From Anaerolineae bacterium (GTDB lineage Bacteria; Chloroflexota; Anaerolineae; 4572-78; J111), in assembly GCA_023382535.1 (NCBI GenBank), contig JAHDWA010000012.1, forward strand, positions 1 through 64,000: 64,000 nt of DNA, in the 5' to 3' direction. The translations under genes and the position numbers were made by a program. Position 1 is the stretch's first letter; every line of letters begins with the position of its first letter. Positions 51,757 to 61,320 of the stretch are shown piece by piece. The notes beneath the pieces are model-generated. The model was not told the origin of the DNA, searched no databases, and saw only the letters and a program-made list of their open reading frames with translations.

Positions 51757-53277
51757 ATGAGTATCGAATTAGCCGCCAGCGAACCTGTCCCCAAGTATAT
51801 GGGGAAATTTATTGACTTTTTTGCCGGCATCCATCTATCGCTTCGCCGAAAGATCCTCCTCTCGTTTTTCATTGTCATCTTTTTGATGGCCGCCATCAAT
51901 GCTGTACTGATTTTGGAAGTACTGAGATTCAACCGCCAGTACGATGCCATCATTACCAATATCACTACGGCCAACAGTATCAACGGCTACATCAAACCGG
52001 CGATTGATACGGAAATGTGGAACATTGTGGCCGGCAAGAAGGAATTCAAAGAAGGCAGCCAGTACGAAATTATCGGGCAGGTCGACTCCCAAGTAACCTC
52101 CATGATGGCCAATACCCAATCGGACAAATCCAGAATCAAGCTTGAAGTCATTCTCCGCACGATGAACACACTCAGCCGCTACGTGGACAAGATGGGGACG
52201 CAAATCGCCCAGGGCAGCCGGGTAGCCGACAATGAACAGGTTCTGGAAAATATCCGGGGGGTTTCTGAGGTGGTTGAAGAAAGCGTGCAGGATTATGTGC
52301 TGTTTGAGGTGAACCAGGCGGAACAGCAGTACAAACAAACTCAAACCCGATTTACTCGCTGGGCTATCACCTATATGATCCTGCTGCCCTGTGTTATCGG
52401 GTTTTCCATTCTGGCTGCCTGGATCATTTCGGCCAGCATTTACATCCCCATCAAAAAGCTGCACGATGTGACCACGACCATCACCAAGAATGACCTGCAA
52501 GCCTTGATGACCAGTGACAACGTAGACGAAATCACCGAGCTGGGCCTGAGTTTTAATATCATGATCGGCCGCATCAGAGAATTACTGGTGGCCAAAATCA
52601 AGGAACAGGAACATCTAAAAAAAGCCGAACTCAGGGCGCTCCAGGCTCAGATCAACCCCCATTTTCTTTACAACACCCTCGATACCATTATTTGGCTGGC
52701 CGAGGCCAACAAGACTGCTCAGGTGATTGAGATTGTGCGCGCCTTATCGAGTTTCTTTAGAATCGCTTTGAGCAAAGGCCAGGATTGGATTACCATCCAT
52801 CAAGAGATTGAGCATGTTAGAAGCTACCTGACCATTCAAAAGATGCGCTACCGGGACATTCTGGATTACAAGATCGAAGTTGATGAGGATATCCTCGATG
52901 GTGTCATCTTGAAGTTAACGCTCCAGCCGTTGGTTGAGAATGCCCTTTACCACGGCATTAAAAACAAAAGAAATGGCGGCACTATTACTGTGCGAGCCAA
53001 GCGAACGGACGAAAATATGGCTTTGCTGGAAGTGCAGGATGATGGGGTTGGATTTACACCCTACAAACTGGCCCAAATCCAGGAAGAGATTAATCGCGAC
53101 TCTGATGAAATTAGCCTAACAGAAAGCGGGTTTGGACTTGAAAACGTCAATAAACGGATCAAACTGTTTTATGGCAAACGGTATGGCCTTTCCATTGATA
53201 GCCATTATCTGGAAGGCACCCGGATAACCGTAGCCATTCCTCTGAAAGATAGCCTGAATTCACAAAAAGAGGAGTGA
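51757..53277 (+). CDS. YesM-type sensor histidine kinase
   Basis: A 506-residue membrane kinase. Membrane segments are near residues 31-53 and 205-230 with a 150-residue extracytoplasmic sensor between them, then HAMP (about 230-285), the His_kinase domain (INPHFLYNTLDTIIWLAEAN, phospho-histidine in NPHFLYN) and HATPase_c (LQPLVENALYHGIKNK, DDGVGFT). The start at 51757 follows AGAGAAG; the longer frame from GTG 51733 overlaps the preceding gene. It probably senses an external sugar, perhaps through the binding protein encoded next to it. Confidence 0.9.
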   Translation: MSIELAASEPVPKYMGKFIDFFAGIHLSLRRKILLSFFIVIFLMAAINAVLILEVLRFNRQYDAIITNITTANSINGYIKPAIDTEMWNIVAGKKEFKEGSQYEIIGQVDSQVTSMMANTQSDKSRIKLEVILRTMNTLSRYVDKMGTQIAQGSRVADNEQVLENIRGVSEVVEESVQDYVLFEVNQAEQQYKQTQTRFTRWAITYMILLPCVIGFSILAAWIISASIYIPIKKLHDVTTTITKNDLQALMTSDNVDEITELGLSFNIMIGRIRELLVAKIKEQEHLKKAELRALQAQINPHFLYNTLDTIIWLAEANKTAQVIEIVRALSSFFRIALSKGQDWITIHQEIEHVRSYLTIQKMRYRDILDYKIEVDEDILDGVILKLTLQPLVENALYHGIKNKRNGGTITVRAKRTDENMALLEVQDDGVGFTPYKLAQIQEEINRDSDEISLTESGFGLENVNKRIKLFYGKRYGLSIDSHYLEGTRITVAIPLKDSLNSQKEE

Positions 53278-53282
53278 TAACC

Positions 53283-54296
53283 ATGCCAGCGCCTCCGACG
53301 AAGATGTTAAATCTGTTTATGATGGTAACGGCGATCCTGGTTATAGCAGCCTGCGGGACTCAACCGACCCCCCAACCACCCCAGTCTGCTCTGCTTGAAG
53401 AGCAGGGCCAGGGCAAGAAGACCTATACGGATCTGGTTGTCGGCTTTGCTCAAATCGGGGCCGAGAGCGAGTGGCGAACCGGCAATACAGCCTCGATCAA
53501 AGAAGCGGCCGAGCAGTTTGGGGTGGAACTACAGTTTTCCGATGCCCAGCAAAAGCAGGAGAATCAAATCAAAGCTATCCGAGTCTTTATCGCCCAACAG
53601 GTGGACGTGATTGGCGTTTCGCCGGTGGTGGAAACCGGTTGGGAATCGGTCTTTCAGGAAGCCAAAGATGCCGGTATCCCCATCATCCTGGTTGACCGCC
53701 GCGCGGCTGTTCCCGCAGACCTCTACGTAACCTATATGGGCTCCGATTTCCTGGCAGAGGGCAAAAATGCGGCCCGGGTGATGGTTGAGCTATTGAACGG
53801 CAAGGGCAAAATTGTTGAACTGGTCGGCACGGTCGGTTCTGCGCCGGCCAATGACCGCTATAAGGGCTTTAGAGAAATCCTGAAAGATTACCCGGACATG
53901 AAGATCATTGCTTCCGCGCCCGGTGATTTCACCCGGGCCAAGGGGGAGGAAGTAATGGCAGCCCTTTTAAAGAGGTACGGTAAAAATATTGATGCCCTCT
54001 ACGCTCACAACGATGATATGGCCATCGGCGCAATCCGAGCCATTGAGGCCTATGGTTTAAGGCCCGGCCAGGACATCAAGATTGTCTCAATTGACGCCAT
54101 CCGGGACGCTTTCAAAGCTATGATTGAGGGCAAATTAAACGCGACGGTGGAATGTAACCCACTCCTCGGCCCGCAGTTTTTTGAGTTAGCCCTGAAAGTA
54201 GCCAATGGCGAACAAGTTCCCAAGTGGATCCCCTCTGAGGAAGGCATTTTTTTTCCTGAAAACGCTGCGGAGATTCTGCCCACCCGTAAATATTAA
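53283..54296 (+). CDS. YtfQ-like sugar-binding lipoprotein, linked to the sensor kinase
   Basis: A 337-residue binding protein. Signal and lipobox are IAAC (Cys24). It closely follows the E. coli YtfQ pattern: GFAQIGAESEWRTGNTASIK, DAQQKQENQIKAIRVFIAQQ, ILVDRR, GDFTRAKGEEVM and YAHNDDMAIGAIRAIEA. The ATG at 53283 is 8 nt after AGGAG, and an upstream GTG is rejected. The gene begins 5 bp after the kinase stop and is closed off by a terminator before the second binding protein, so it may be the dedicated ligand sensor of the two-component system rather than the transport protein. Confidence 0.85.
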   Translation: MPAPPTKMLNLFMMVTAILVIAACGTQPTPQPPQSALLEEQGQGKKTYTDLVVGFAQIGAESEWRTGNTASIKEAAEQFGVELQFSDAQQKQENQIKAIRVFIAQQVDVIGVSPVVETGWESVFQEAKDAGIPIILVDRRAAVPADLYVTYMGSDFLAEGKNAARVMVELLNGKGKIVELVGTVGSAPANDRYKGFREILKDYPDMKIIASAPGDFTRAKGEEVMAALLKRYGKNIDALYAHNDDMAIGAIRAIEAYGLRPGQDIKIVSIDAIRDAFKAMIEGKLNATVECNPLLGPQFFELALKVANGEQVPKWIPSEEGIFFPENAAEILPTRKY

Positions 54297-54347
54297 GAAT
54301 ATCCAAACTCGTCAAAAAATAGTTAACTTTTATCGAAAAAAATCATA

Positions 54348-54372
54348 CCCTCCACCTGGAGGGTTTTTTTTA
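54348..54372 (+). terminator. Intrinsic terminator after the sensor-linked binding protein
   Basis: CCCTCCA (54348-54354) and TGGAGGG (54357-54363), then a run of T to 54372. Confidence 0.85.
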
Positions 54373-54418
54373 TCAGCAAACAAAATATAAATTTCAACAT
54401 ATTCCCAATCAAAATTCA

Positions 54419-54447
54419 TTGATGTTGCTCCCTTTAAAGGGTATGAT
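54419..54447 (+). promoter_or_regulatory. Promoter of the second YtfQ-like gene
   Basis: TTGATG (54419-54424), 17 bp, TATGAT (54442-54447). With the terminator just upstream, this separates the regulatory genes from the transporter operon. Confidence 0.6.
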
Positions 54448-54551
54448 GAAACAAATAAATGTCTGCATTTCAACCCGGGAGAAATGCGGCCCTTCACTAA
54501 ATCCACTGTTAAATCAATTTAGCAAATTAGAAAAGAAGGAGAATCTAAACA

Positions 54552-55559
54552 ATGAAGTTTTTAAAAGTTCTGTCTTTGCTGGCAGGTTTAGCCATGATCC
54601 TTGCTGTAATGGGTTGTGGCGCTGCCCCCGTTGCCCCCGCCGCTCCCGCTGAAGAAAAACCTGCCGCCGAAGCTCCAGCCAAGGCCAAAAAGGAATACAA
54701 AGATTTGACGGTCTGCTACCCTCAACTGGGCGCCGAGAGCGACTGGCGCACCGCCAATAGCGCTTCACTCAAGGAAACTGCCAAGGAATTGGGCGTTAAC
54801 CTGGTCTTCTCCGATGCTCAGCAGAAGCAAGAAAACCAGATTTCGGCCATGCGCGCCTGTATCCAGCAGGGTGTTGATGTCATTGCCCTGCCGCCGGTAG
54901 TTGAAGATGGTTGGGATGCTGTTCTCACCGAAGCCAAGGACGCCAGCATTCCGGTCATCATCGTAGACCGCTCCGTCTCCGCCGACCCGTCCCTCTATGC
55001 CGCTCACATTGGTTCGGACATGGTCTTGGAAGGTAAAAAATCCGGCGAAGAAATGAACAAACTGCTCCCCGAGGGCGGCAAGATCGTTGAACTCAGTGGC
55101 ACGACAGGCTCTGGCGCTGCGGTTGGCCGCGCTAAAGGCTTCCGCGAAACGCTTGCCAAAAACATTGAAATTCTGGACTCGCAGACCGGCAACTTTACCA
55201 CGGCTGAAGGCAAACCGGTTATGGAAGCCTTCCTGAAGAAATATGCCGGAGAAATTGATGGCGCGTTCATCCACAATGACAATATGGCCATTGGCGCGGT
55301 TGAAGCGATGAAGGCCGCTGGTTTGAAACCCGGCGATATCAAGATCGTCTCCGTGGATGGTACCCGCGGCGGTTTCCAATTGATGATTGATGGCTGGGTG
55401 CAAGCCGATGTGGAATGTAACCCGCTGCTTGGCCCGCAGGTCTTGGAAATGGCCCTGAAACTCACCAACGGCGAATCTGTAGAACGAGAAACTCTGACCA
55501 AGGAAACCGTTTACTTCCCTGACCAAGCGGCCGAGTTACTGCCAAGCCGCCAGTACTAA
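54552..55559 (+). CDS. YtfQ-like furanose-type substrate-binding lipoprotein
   Basis: A 335-residue lipoprotein (lipobox VMGC, Cys22) with an Ala/Pro/Glu linker. The core is YtfQ-like: YPQLGAESDWRTANSASLKE, SDAQQKQENQISAMRACIQQ, VIIVDRSVS, GNFTTAEGKPVM and IHNDNMAIGAVEAMKAAGLK. E. coli YtfQ binds galactofuranose; given the arabinose genes next door, arabinofuranose is an equally reasonable ligand. It is paralogous to the protein at 53283 and heads the transporter operon. A terminator-like hairpin after it should make its mRNA more abundant than the rest. Confidence 0.87.
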   Translation: MKFLKVLSLLAGLAMILAVMGCGAAPVAPAAPAEEKPAAEAPAKAKKEYKDLTVCYPQLGAESDWRTANSASLKETAKELGVNLVFSDAQQKQENQISAMRACIQQGVDVIALPPVVEDGWDAVLTEAKDASIPVIIVDRSVSADPSLYAAHIGSDMVLEGKKSGEEMNKLLPEGGKIVELSGTTGSGAAVGRAKGFRETLAKNIEILDSQTGNFTTAEGKPVMEAFLKKYAGEIDGAFIHNDNMAIGAVEAMKAAGLKPGDIKIVSVDGTRGGFQLMIDGWVQADVECNPLLGPQVLEMALKLTNGESVERETLTKETVYFPDQAAELLPSRQY

Positions 55560-55617
55560 TTTGTTCTGGCCGCGGCGCATGAGTTATCTCTAATACGCTC
55601 GTGCAGACAATAGTTGA

Positions 55618-55648
55618 GAAGCGGCGTTACCCTACGCCGCTTCTTTTT
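55618..55648 (+). terminator. Hairpin with T run between binding protein and permease
   Basis: GAAGCGGCGT (55618-55627) and ACGCCGCTTC (55634-55643), then TTTTTAT. It is a strong intrinsic terminator, presumably leaky, since no other good promoter is obvious for the permeases. Confidence 0.8.
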
Positions 55649-55788
55649 ATAAAAAGATTGGCAAAACCTCTTGCCAAAAACAGTGTACCTGGTTATGAGT
55701 CTCATCATATTGGCAGTACAATGAGGAAATTATTAAATCCTCCGGTATATCATTGTCAGACCATTATTCAAACAAGGGCAGGAAATTC

Positions 55789-56886
55789 ATGAAAAATAAC
55801 ACGCCTTTATTCAAACGCATGCGCGAAAGCCAGCTATTCTGGCCCCTTGTGGCGCTGATTTTGATTTTCATTGTTGATGCGATTTTTGCCCCTGGATTCT
55901 TTAAAATCGGGATACTGGATGGTCATTTATTCGGGAATCTCATTGATGTGGTTAACAATGCGGCCCCCTTGATGCTGGTAGCAATCGGGATGACCCTGGT
56001 GATTGCCACGGGCGGGGTTGACCTTTCGGTAGGGGCGGTGATCGCTATTTCGGCGGCCGTGAGTACTGTGTTGATCAATCCTGCCCTGGGCAATGAGCTT
56101 ATCACCAATGATATCCTGGCGGCGAATACCACCAATACGCCTTTGTGGATAGTGGTCCTGGTTGATCTGGTGGCCGGCACCTTGTGCGGTTTGTGGAATG
56201 GGTTCCTGGTTTCCAGAGGTAAAATCTCGCCGATGGTGGCCACCCTTATCCTCATGGTAGCCGGCCGTGGTATTGCCCAGCTCGTTACCAACGGTCAAAT
56301 TATGACGGTTTATTACACGCCCTATTGGTGGTTCGGAAATGGGTTTATTTTGGGGCTGCCGGTTTCAATCTATATTGTGCTTGTTGTGTTTGTGTTGGCC
56401 TGGCTGTTGGCTCGTAAAACCTCAATTGGCTTGTTCATCGAATCGGTTGGAATCAATGCCAAAGCTACTTATTATAGTGGTATCAGCGAAAAAAATATCA
56501 AGCTGTTTGTTTATACATTTTGTGGTTTTTGCAGCGCTGTCGCCGGCCTGATCCTCGGTTCTTACATTCACGGTGTTGATGCCAATAATATTGGCCTCCT
56601 GTATGAGTTAGACGCAATCTTAGCCGTGGTCATCGGCGGCACCCTCATGTCGGGTGGGCGGTTTTCTTTAATGGCGAGCGTGATTGGCGCCCTGATTATT
56701 TGGACCTTCACGATCACCATGTATACCTTTGGTGTGCCTGCTAATGCCCTCCTGGCGGGTCGAGCCGTGCTGGTCTTGGTTGTGATTATCCTTTACTCTG
56801 ACTACACTCGCCGGATTTTGAACAAATTCTCTGAGCGGAAAGGAATCCAACATGATGCAACAAACGAAGCGTCTCCTGCTAGATGA
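55789..56886 (+). CDS. YtfT-like sugar ABC transporter permease
   Basis: A 365-residue BPD_transp_2 permease. The family block is ATGGVDLSVGAVIAISAAVS and the coupling loop is ESVGINAKATYYSGISEKNI. About nine membrane segments. The ATG at 55789 has AGGA 5 nt upstream; an earlier TTG at 55753 is less likely. The E. coli counterpart uses two different permeases, YtfT and YjfF, and so does this operon. The last 16 residues (KGIQHDATNEASPAR region) are encoded in the first copy of a 66-bp tandem duplication and are probably a fortuitous tail. Confidence 0.87.
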   Translation: MKNNTPLFKRMRESQLFWPLVALILIFIVDAIFAPGFFKIGILDGHLFGNLIDVVNNAAPLMLVAIGMTLVIATGGVDLSVGAVIAISAAVSTVLINPALGNELITNDILAANTTNTPLWIVVLVDLVAGTLCGLWNGFLVSRGKISPMVATLILMVAGRGIAQLVTNGQIMTVYYTPYWWFGNGFILGLPVSIYIVLVVFVLAWLLARKTSIGLFIESVGINAKATYYSGISEKNIKLFVYTFCGFCSAVAGLILGSYIHGVDANNIGLLYELDAILAVVIGGTLMSGGRFSLMASVIGALIIWTFTITMYTFGVPANALLAGRAVLVLVVIILYSDYTRRILNKFSERKGIQHDATNEASPAR

Positions 56887-56968
56887 TGGCTCCTTACTAA
56901 CGGGAAAGGAATCCAACATGATGCAACAAACGAAGCGTTTCCTGTTAGATAACGGTCCCCTGCTAACC
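56837..56968 (+). repeat. 66-bp direct tandem duplication spanning a permease start
   Basis: Copies at 56837-56902 and 56903-56968 both carry GGAAAGGAATCCAACATGAT, that is, ribosome binding site plus start codon. The 66-bp period is 22 codons, so both starts (56852, 56918) are in the same frame. Confidence 0.88.
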
Positions 56969-57898
56969 ACGATTGTCATATTTATCCTGCTCTACCTGAC
57001 CGGAGGCTGGCTGTATCCGGCTATGCAAAAACCGCAGGTATTTTTTAACCTGTTTATTAACCAGGCCAGCCTGTTGATTGTGTCTATTGGCATGACCCTG
57101 GTGATCCTGACCAAAGGAATTGATCTTTCTGTAGCCGGGGTAATTGCCCTGACCACGGCCGCATCGGCCGCTTTACTGGCTAATGGCATGAGTCCGCTGG
57201 TGGTGATGCCTTTGATGCTAGTGATGGGGGTCGTCTTTGGGCTTGCCCAGGGCTGGATCATTCATTTCTTCAAAGTGGAACCTTTTATCGTGACCTTGAT
57301 GGGCCTCTTTTTTGCGCGGGGTATGGCCTACATCATCACCCTTTCTTCTTTAACTATTAAAGATCCTTTCTATCGTTACTTGGCCTTAACAAAAATTTAT
57401 ATCCCTTTATTTGACAATGCGTATCTGTATATTCCTTCCTTTGTCGGCCTGGTGTTGTTAGTGGTGACAATTTACCTGTGTTTCTTCACCCGATTTGGCC
57501 GCATTGTCTATGCTATTGGTAATAATGAGCAGTCTGCTCTGTTAATGGGGTTTCCTGTCGCCCGCACCAAACTCCTCGTGTATGCCTTCGGCGGCTTCTG
57601 TTCTGCCCTGGGCGGGATTGTGTTCAGTATTTCTTTACTTTCAGGCTATGGCGGGTACGCTCCGGGCATGGAATTGGATGCCATTGCCTCGGCGGTGATT
57701 GGTGGGACGATGTTAACGGGTGGCGTAGGCAACGTAATAGGCACCCTGTTTGGGGTCTTAATTAACGGCACCATCGTCTCTATCCTCCAATTTAATGGCA
57801 CTTTGAGTTCATGGTGGACCCGCATCGGCGTGGGCGCCCTCACCCTGATCTTTCTCGGAATTCAAAGTCTGTTCTATATGAGAAAGAAACACTCATAA
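56918..57898 (+). CDS. YjfF-like sugar ABC transporter permease
   Basis: A 326-residue permease of the BPD_transp_2 family. The family block is TKGIDLSVAGVIALTTAASA, the coupling loop GNNEQSALLMGFPVARTKLL, and GGTMLTGGVGNVIGTLFGVL lies near the end. The start at 56918 is chosen as the proximal of two identical start regions created by a 66-bp duplication. The start at 56852 would add 22 residues repeating the N-terminus and would overlap the upstream permease by 35 bp. Both could be used. It forms a heterodimer with the permease at 55789. Confidence 0.85.
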   Translation: MMQQTKRFLLDNGPLLTTIVIFILLYLTGGWLYPAMQKPQVFFNLFINQASLLIVSIGMTLVILTKGIDLSVAGVIALTTAASAALLANGMSPLVVMPLMLVMGVVFGLAQGWIIHFFKVEPFIVTLMGLFFARGMAYIITLSSLTIKDPFYRYLALTKIYIPLFDNAYLYIPSFVGLVLLVVTIYLCFFTRFGRIVYAIGNNEQSALLMGFPVARTKLLVYAFGGFCSALGGIVFSISLLSGYGGYAPGMELDAIASAVIGGTMLTGGVGNVIGTLFGVLINGTIVSILQFNGTLSSWWTRIGVGALTLIFLGIQSLFYMRKKHS

Positions 57899-57964
57899 TT
57901 TGATGTAAGGTTGTTTATCCCCTACGGGATACGAAGCGTTATCCAAGACGGAGGCACAGCGATT

Positions 57965-59485
57965 ATGGCGGAGTCTAATAAAGATATTCTCGTACTGAAA
58001 GGTATCTATAAATACTTTCCAGGGGTGCAGGCCCTGAATAATGTGGACTTTACGCTCCAAAGGGGCGAGATCCATGCGCTGATGGGGGAAAATGGCGCCG
58101 GTAAGTCTACGCTGATCAAGATCATGACCGGTGTTGAGCGACAAGACGAGGGCGTTATCACGCTTGAGGGAAAGGAAGTCTCTATAAAATCACCTCAACA
58201 TGCCCAAACTCTGGGGATTAGCACGGTCTATCAAGAAGTCAATCTTTGCACTAATCTAACGGTAGCCGAAAATATCTTGCTTGGCCAGGAACCCCGGAAA
58301 TTCGGGCGTATTGATTGGAAAGCAATGAACGATAGGGCCGACCAACTGCTGCGCCGGCTGGATATTCATATTGATGTGACGCGGCCTCTGGAGGCATATT
58401 CAGTGGCTATCCAACAGATGGCCGCCATTGTGCGGGCGCTTGAGATTTCCTCGGCCAAAATATTAATTCTGGATGAACCTACCTCGAGTCTCGATGCCAA
58501 TGAAACCGAGAAGCTGTTCCAGGTGATGCGCAAATTAAGAGATGAAGGTGTGGGTATTATCTTCATTACTCATTTTCTTAATCAGGTGTACGAAGTTTCG
58601 GATAGAATAACAGTTCTCAGAAATGGAAATCTGATTGGAACTTTCAACACCAATTCCTTGCCGATGATCGAGTTAATTACAAAAATGATCGGTCGGAATC
58701 TCAGTGATTTTAACGATATGAGTAAAACAAAGCTAGAGAGCAGTATGCATATTAAAGAAGATGCGCTGCTTCAGGCCAGGCAGTTGGGTCGTACCGGTTC
58801 GATTAAACCCTTTGACCTGGATTTACATGCCGGAGAAGTGGTCGGGTTTGCCGGGCTGCTGGGATCAGGGCGTACAGAAACCGCCAAGCTGCTGTTTGGC
58901 ATAGACAAACCGGATAGCGGCACGTTGAAGTTCGCCGGCGAAGTGGTTAAAAACTTCTCGCCCGGCGATTCAATTTCCAGAGGCATCGCCTTCTGCCCTG
59001 AAGACAGGAGAGCAGAAGGTTTGCTGCCCGACTTAACCGTTAGAGAAAATATTATCCTGGCTATCCAGGGCAATAAAGGTTGGTTCAAGTATCTCGGCAC
59101 GGGAAAGCAGTATGAACTTGCTGAGCATTATATTCAATTGCTCAATATTAGTACCCCTACCGCAGACCAACCGGTTAAAAATCTAAGCGGTGGAAATCAA
59201 CAGAAGGTTATTCTGGCTCGCTGGCTGGCCACAAACCCCGATCTTTTGATTCTGGATGAACCCACCCGAGGTATTGATGTCGGGGCCAAGGCCGAAATTC
59301 AAAAACTGGTCCTCGAGTTGGCTGAAGAGGGCAAAGCATGTGTGTTTATTTCATCGGAGTTAGAGGAAGTATTACGCACCAGCCATCGCATCGTGGTACT
59401 GCGTGACCGAGAGAAGATAAATGAGTTCAGCGGTGAGGTGGATGAGCATAAAATTATGCAGGCAATGGCAGAGAGTGGCTCATAA
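57965..59485 (+). CDS. YtfR-like sugar ABC transporter ATP-binding protein (two ABC domains)
   Basis: A 506-residue double ATPase. Domain 1 has [28 protein letters not shown], a degenerate signature (YSVAIQQMAAIVRAL) and ILILDEPTSSLD. Domain 2 has GLLGSGRTETAKLLFG, the signature LSGGNQQKVILARW, and LLILDEPTRGIDVGAK. The ATG at 57965 is preceded by GGAGG 9-13 nt upstream; an in-frame TTG at 57911 would start far from any such site. It energises the two-permease transporter encoded just before. The start of the DsbA-like gene follows 13 bp after the stop. Confidence 0.9.
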   Translation: MAESNKDILVLKGIYKYFPGVQALNNVDFTLQRGEIHALMGENGAGKSTLIKIMTGVERQDEGVITLEGKEVSIKSPQHAQTLGISTVYQEVNLCTNLTVAENILLGQEPRKFGRIDWKAMNDRADQLLRRLDIHIDVTRPLEAYSVAIQQMAAIVRALEISSAKILILDEPTSSLDANETEKLFQVMRKLRDEGVGIIFITHFLNQVYEVSDRITVLRNGNLIGTFNTNSLPMIELITKMIGRNLSDFNDMSKTKLESSMHIKEDALLQARQLGRTGSIKPFDLDLHAGEVVGFAGLLGSGRTETAKLLFGIDKPDSGTLKFAGEVVKNFSPGDSISRGIAFCPEDRRAEGLLPDLTVRENIILAIQGNKGWFKYLGTGKQYELAEHYIQLLNISTPTADQPVKNLSGGNQQKVILARWLATNPDLLILDEPTRGIDVGAKAEIQKLVLELAEEGKACVFISSELEEVLRTSHRIVVLRDREKINEFSGEVDEHKIMQAMAESGS

Positions 59486-59498
59486 CGTAACTAAAAAT

Positions 59499-60185
59499 AT
59501 GAAAAAAGATAAAGGACTGCAAACACATTCTGATAACAGCAAGCAGAACGCTGTCAGGTATTGGTTGGCTTCGGGGGGTGTCGTGCTTGTTTTGTTGTTT
59601 ATCGGGGCGATGGCCTGGCCCCGTCTGAATTTTGATAGTCAAAGTACTTCGATCGTGGCTGAGGCGTTCATGACCGATTATCCTTCTCTCGGCCCTGAAA
59701 CCGCACCGGTCACCATCGTTGAATACGGCGATTTGGGCTGCCCAGCCTGTTGGGCATGGCATAAGCTTGGTGTCCTAAAGGACATTCGCGCCAAGTACGG
59801 CGACCGGGTGCGTTTTGTCTGGAAGGATTTCCCGGTTGTCACCCTGGCCTCCCCCAAGGCAGCCGAAGCCGGGCAGTGCGCCCACGAGCAGGGTAAATTC
59901 TGGGAGTTCCATGATTTGATCCTTGACGGTGACAATCCCGGGGCAATAAGCAAAGATGACCTCAAGGCCTACGCAGCTAAAGTTGAATTAGACATGGACA
60001 AGTTCAATGAGTGTGTGGACTCTCGCCGCTATCGGAATAAGGTCAATAACCAGCAGCATGAGGCTTTCGAAATCGGTTTTAACGGCAGCCCGGCTTTCTT
60101 AGTGAATGACCAGCCATTTGTTGGGGTGCAACGCTTTGAAGTCTTTGAGAAAGTAATCGATTCTTTGCCGGCTCCGGGGAGGTAG
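59499..60185 (+). CDS. Membrane-anchored DsbA-family thiol-disulfide protein
   Basis: A 228-residue protein with a short cytoplasmic N-terminus, one membrane segment (about residues 22-41) and an external thioredoxin-fold domain (DSBA/DsbG-like). The redox motif is GDLGCPACWAWH, a CPAC active site; GSPAFLVNDQ supplies the cis-proline loop. The central alpha-helical insert (ISKDDLKAYAAKVELDMDKF) is typical of BdbD/DsbA relatives. The start is the ATG at 59499; longer frames overlap the ATPase gene. It may oxidise or isomerise secreted proteins; a link to the sugar operon is not evident beyond proximity. Confidence 0.82.
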   Translation: MKKDKGLQTHSDNSKQNAVRYWLASGGVVLVLLFIGAMAWPRLNFDSQSTSIVAEAFMTDYPSLGPETAPVTIVEYGDLGCPACWAWHKLGVLKDIRAKYGDRVRFVWKDFPVVTLASPKAAEAGQCAHEQGKFWEFHDLILDGDNPGAISKDDLKAYAAKVELDMDKFNECVDSRRYRNKVNNQQHEAFEIGFNGSPAFLVNDQPFVGVQRFEVFEKVIDSLPAPGR

Positions 60186-60226
60186 CGTGAGCCAAGCTTC
60201 CCGATTCTAGGTAACTTGTACCGCGT

Positions 60227-61267
60227 ATGATAACTAACATCGCAGACCTCCTGACCCCCATTCGCCGGCTTCACGAGCAGATCCGTGATAGTCTAGTCGC
60301 CGCCGCCGAGTCAACCTCACTGGATGAACTGGCTCAAATCGCTAAAGAAGAGGCCGGCGATACCATTTATGTCGTAGACAAAATTAGCGAAGAAGTGTTG
60401 CTTGACTTTTTTACCCGCGAGATTGCCAGCCACACCCCGGTTATTTTGATCGCTGAGGGGCTGGGCGAAACGGGGCAGTTGGTCTTGCCGGCCGGCGTTC
60501 CCGAAAAAGAAGCTCGCTGGCGAATCATTGTTGATCCCATTGACGGCACTCGCGGCATTATGTACCAGAAACGCAGCGCCTGGATTCTCACAGGTGTGGC
60601 CCCCAACAAAGGGCCAAGCACTGATCTGAGCCATATTGAACTGGCGGTACAGACTGAAATTCCCCTCATAAAACAACATCTCTCGGATACGCTCTGGTCC
60701 ATCGCTGGCCAGGGCGTTAGCGCCGAACGCTACAACCGCCTCACCGGTGAAACACAACCTCTCGTTTTTCAGCCCTCACGCGCAACCACCATCGCTCATG
60801 GGTATGCCATGCTTTCCCGCTTTTTTCCCGGCGCCCGTGAGGAATTGGCTGCTATTGATGAGGAAATTGTGCGGGGTGCGCTGGGGCCGGTGCAGCCGGG
60901 CAAAGCTCATTGTTTTGAAGACCAGTATATCTGTACCGGCGGGCAGTTATACGAGTTGATCACCGGGCGGGATCGTTTTAATGCCGATATCCGCCCTCTC
61001 CTGGAGAGCCTGTTGGCCCAGCGAGGTTTAGCCCTGGGTATTTGCTGCCATCCCTACGATTTGTCTACTGAACTCATCGCCCGTGAAGCCGGGGTGATTA
61101 TCACCGACGCCTCTGGCCGGCCCCTGTTAGCGCCGTTGGACGTGTTGAGCAACGTTAGTTGGGTTGGATACGCCAATCCAGCCATTCAAGCACAAATTGA
61201 ACCCCTCTTACAACAAGCCCTGCGCCGGCGTGGTTTATTAGCTGAAGAAAGCCCTCCATTTCACTGA
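60227..61267 (+). CDS. Inositol monophosphatase / FBPase-superfamily phosphatase
   Basis: A 346-residue metal-dependent sugar or inositol phosphatase. The acid motif is in LIAEGLGE, the metal site in [20 protein letters not shown], and [20 protein letters not shown] is the late block. The protein is about 80 residues longer than bacterial IMPases because of an insert around 190-260. It lies directly downstream of a YtfQRT/YjfF-like operon. In E. coli the corresponding ytf operon is neighboured by fbp, another member of the superfamily, which may be more than coincidence. Substrate unknown. Confidence 0.78.
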   Translation: MITNIADLLTPIRRLHEQIRDSLVAAAESTSLDELAQIAKEEAGDTIYVVDKISEEVLLDFFTREIASHTPVILIAEGLGETGQLVLPAGVPEKEARWRIIVDPIDGTRGIMYQKRSAWILTGVAPNKGPSTDLSHIELAVQTEIPLIKQHLSDTLWSIAGQGVSAERYNRLTGETQPLVFQPSRATTIAHGYAMLSRFFPGAREELAAIDEEIVRGALGPVQPGKAHCFEDQYICTGGQLYELITGRDRFNADIRPLLESLLAQRGLALGICCHPYDLSTELIAREAGVIITDASGRPLLAPLDVLSNVSWVGYANPAIQAQIEPLLQQALRRRGLLAEESPPFH

Positions 61268-61274
61268 TGACATC

Positions 61275-61320
61275 TGTCACCCTCAATAATGACAGGTGAC
61301 ACTTACAGTAGGTTGTAAGT
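61275..61320 (+). repeat. Two adjacent hairpins after the phosphatase gene
   Basis: TGTCACC (61275-61281) / GGTGACA (61295-61301) and ACTTACA (61301-61307) / TGTAAGT (61314-61320). No T run. The rest of the 362-bp gap (61268-61629) is AT-rich and holds no gene I can support; it probably carries the hox promoter, for which the TATGATATGC stretch near 61563 is a weak candidate. Confidence 0.5.
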
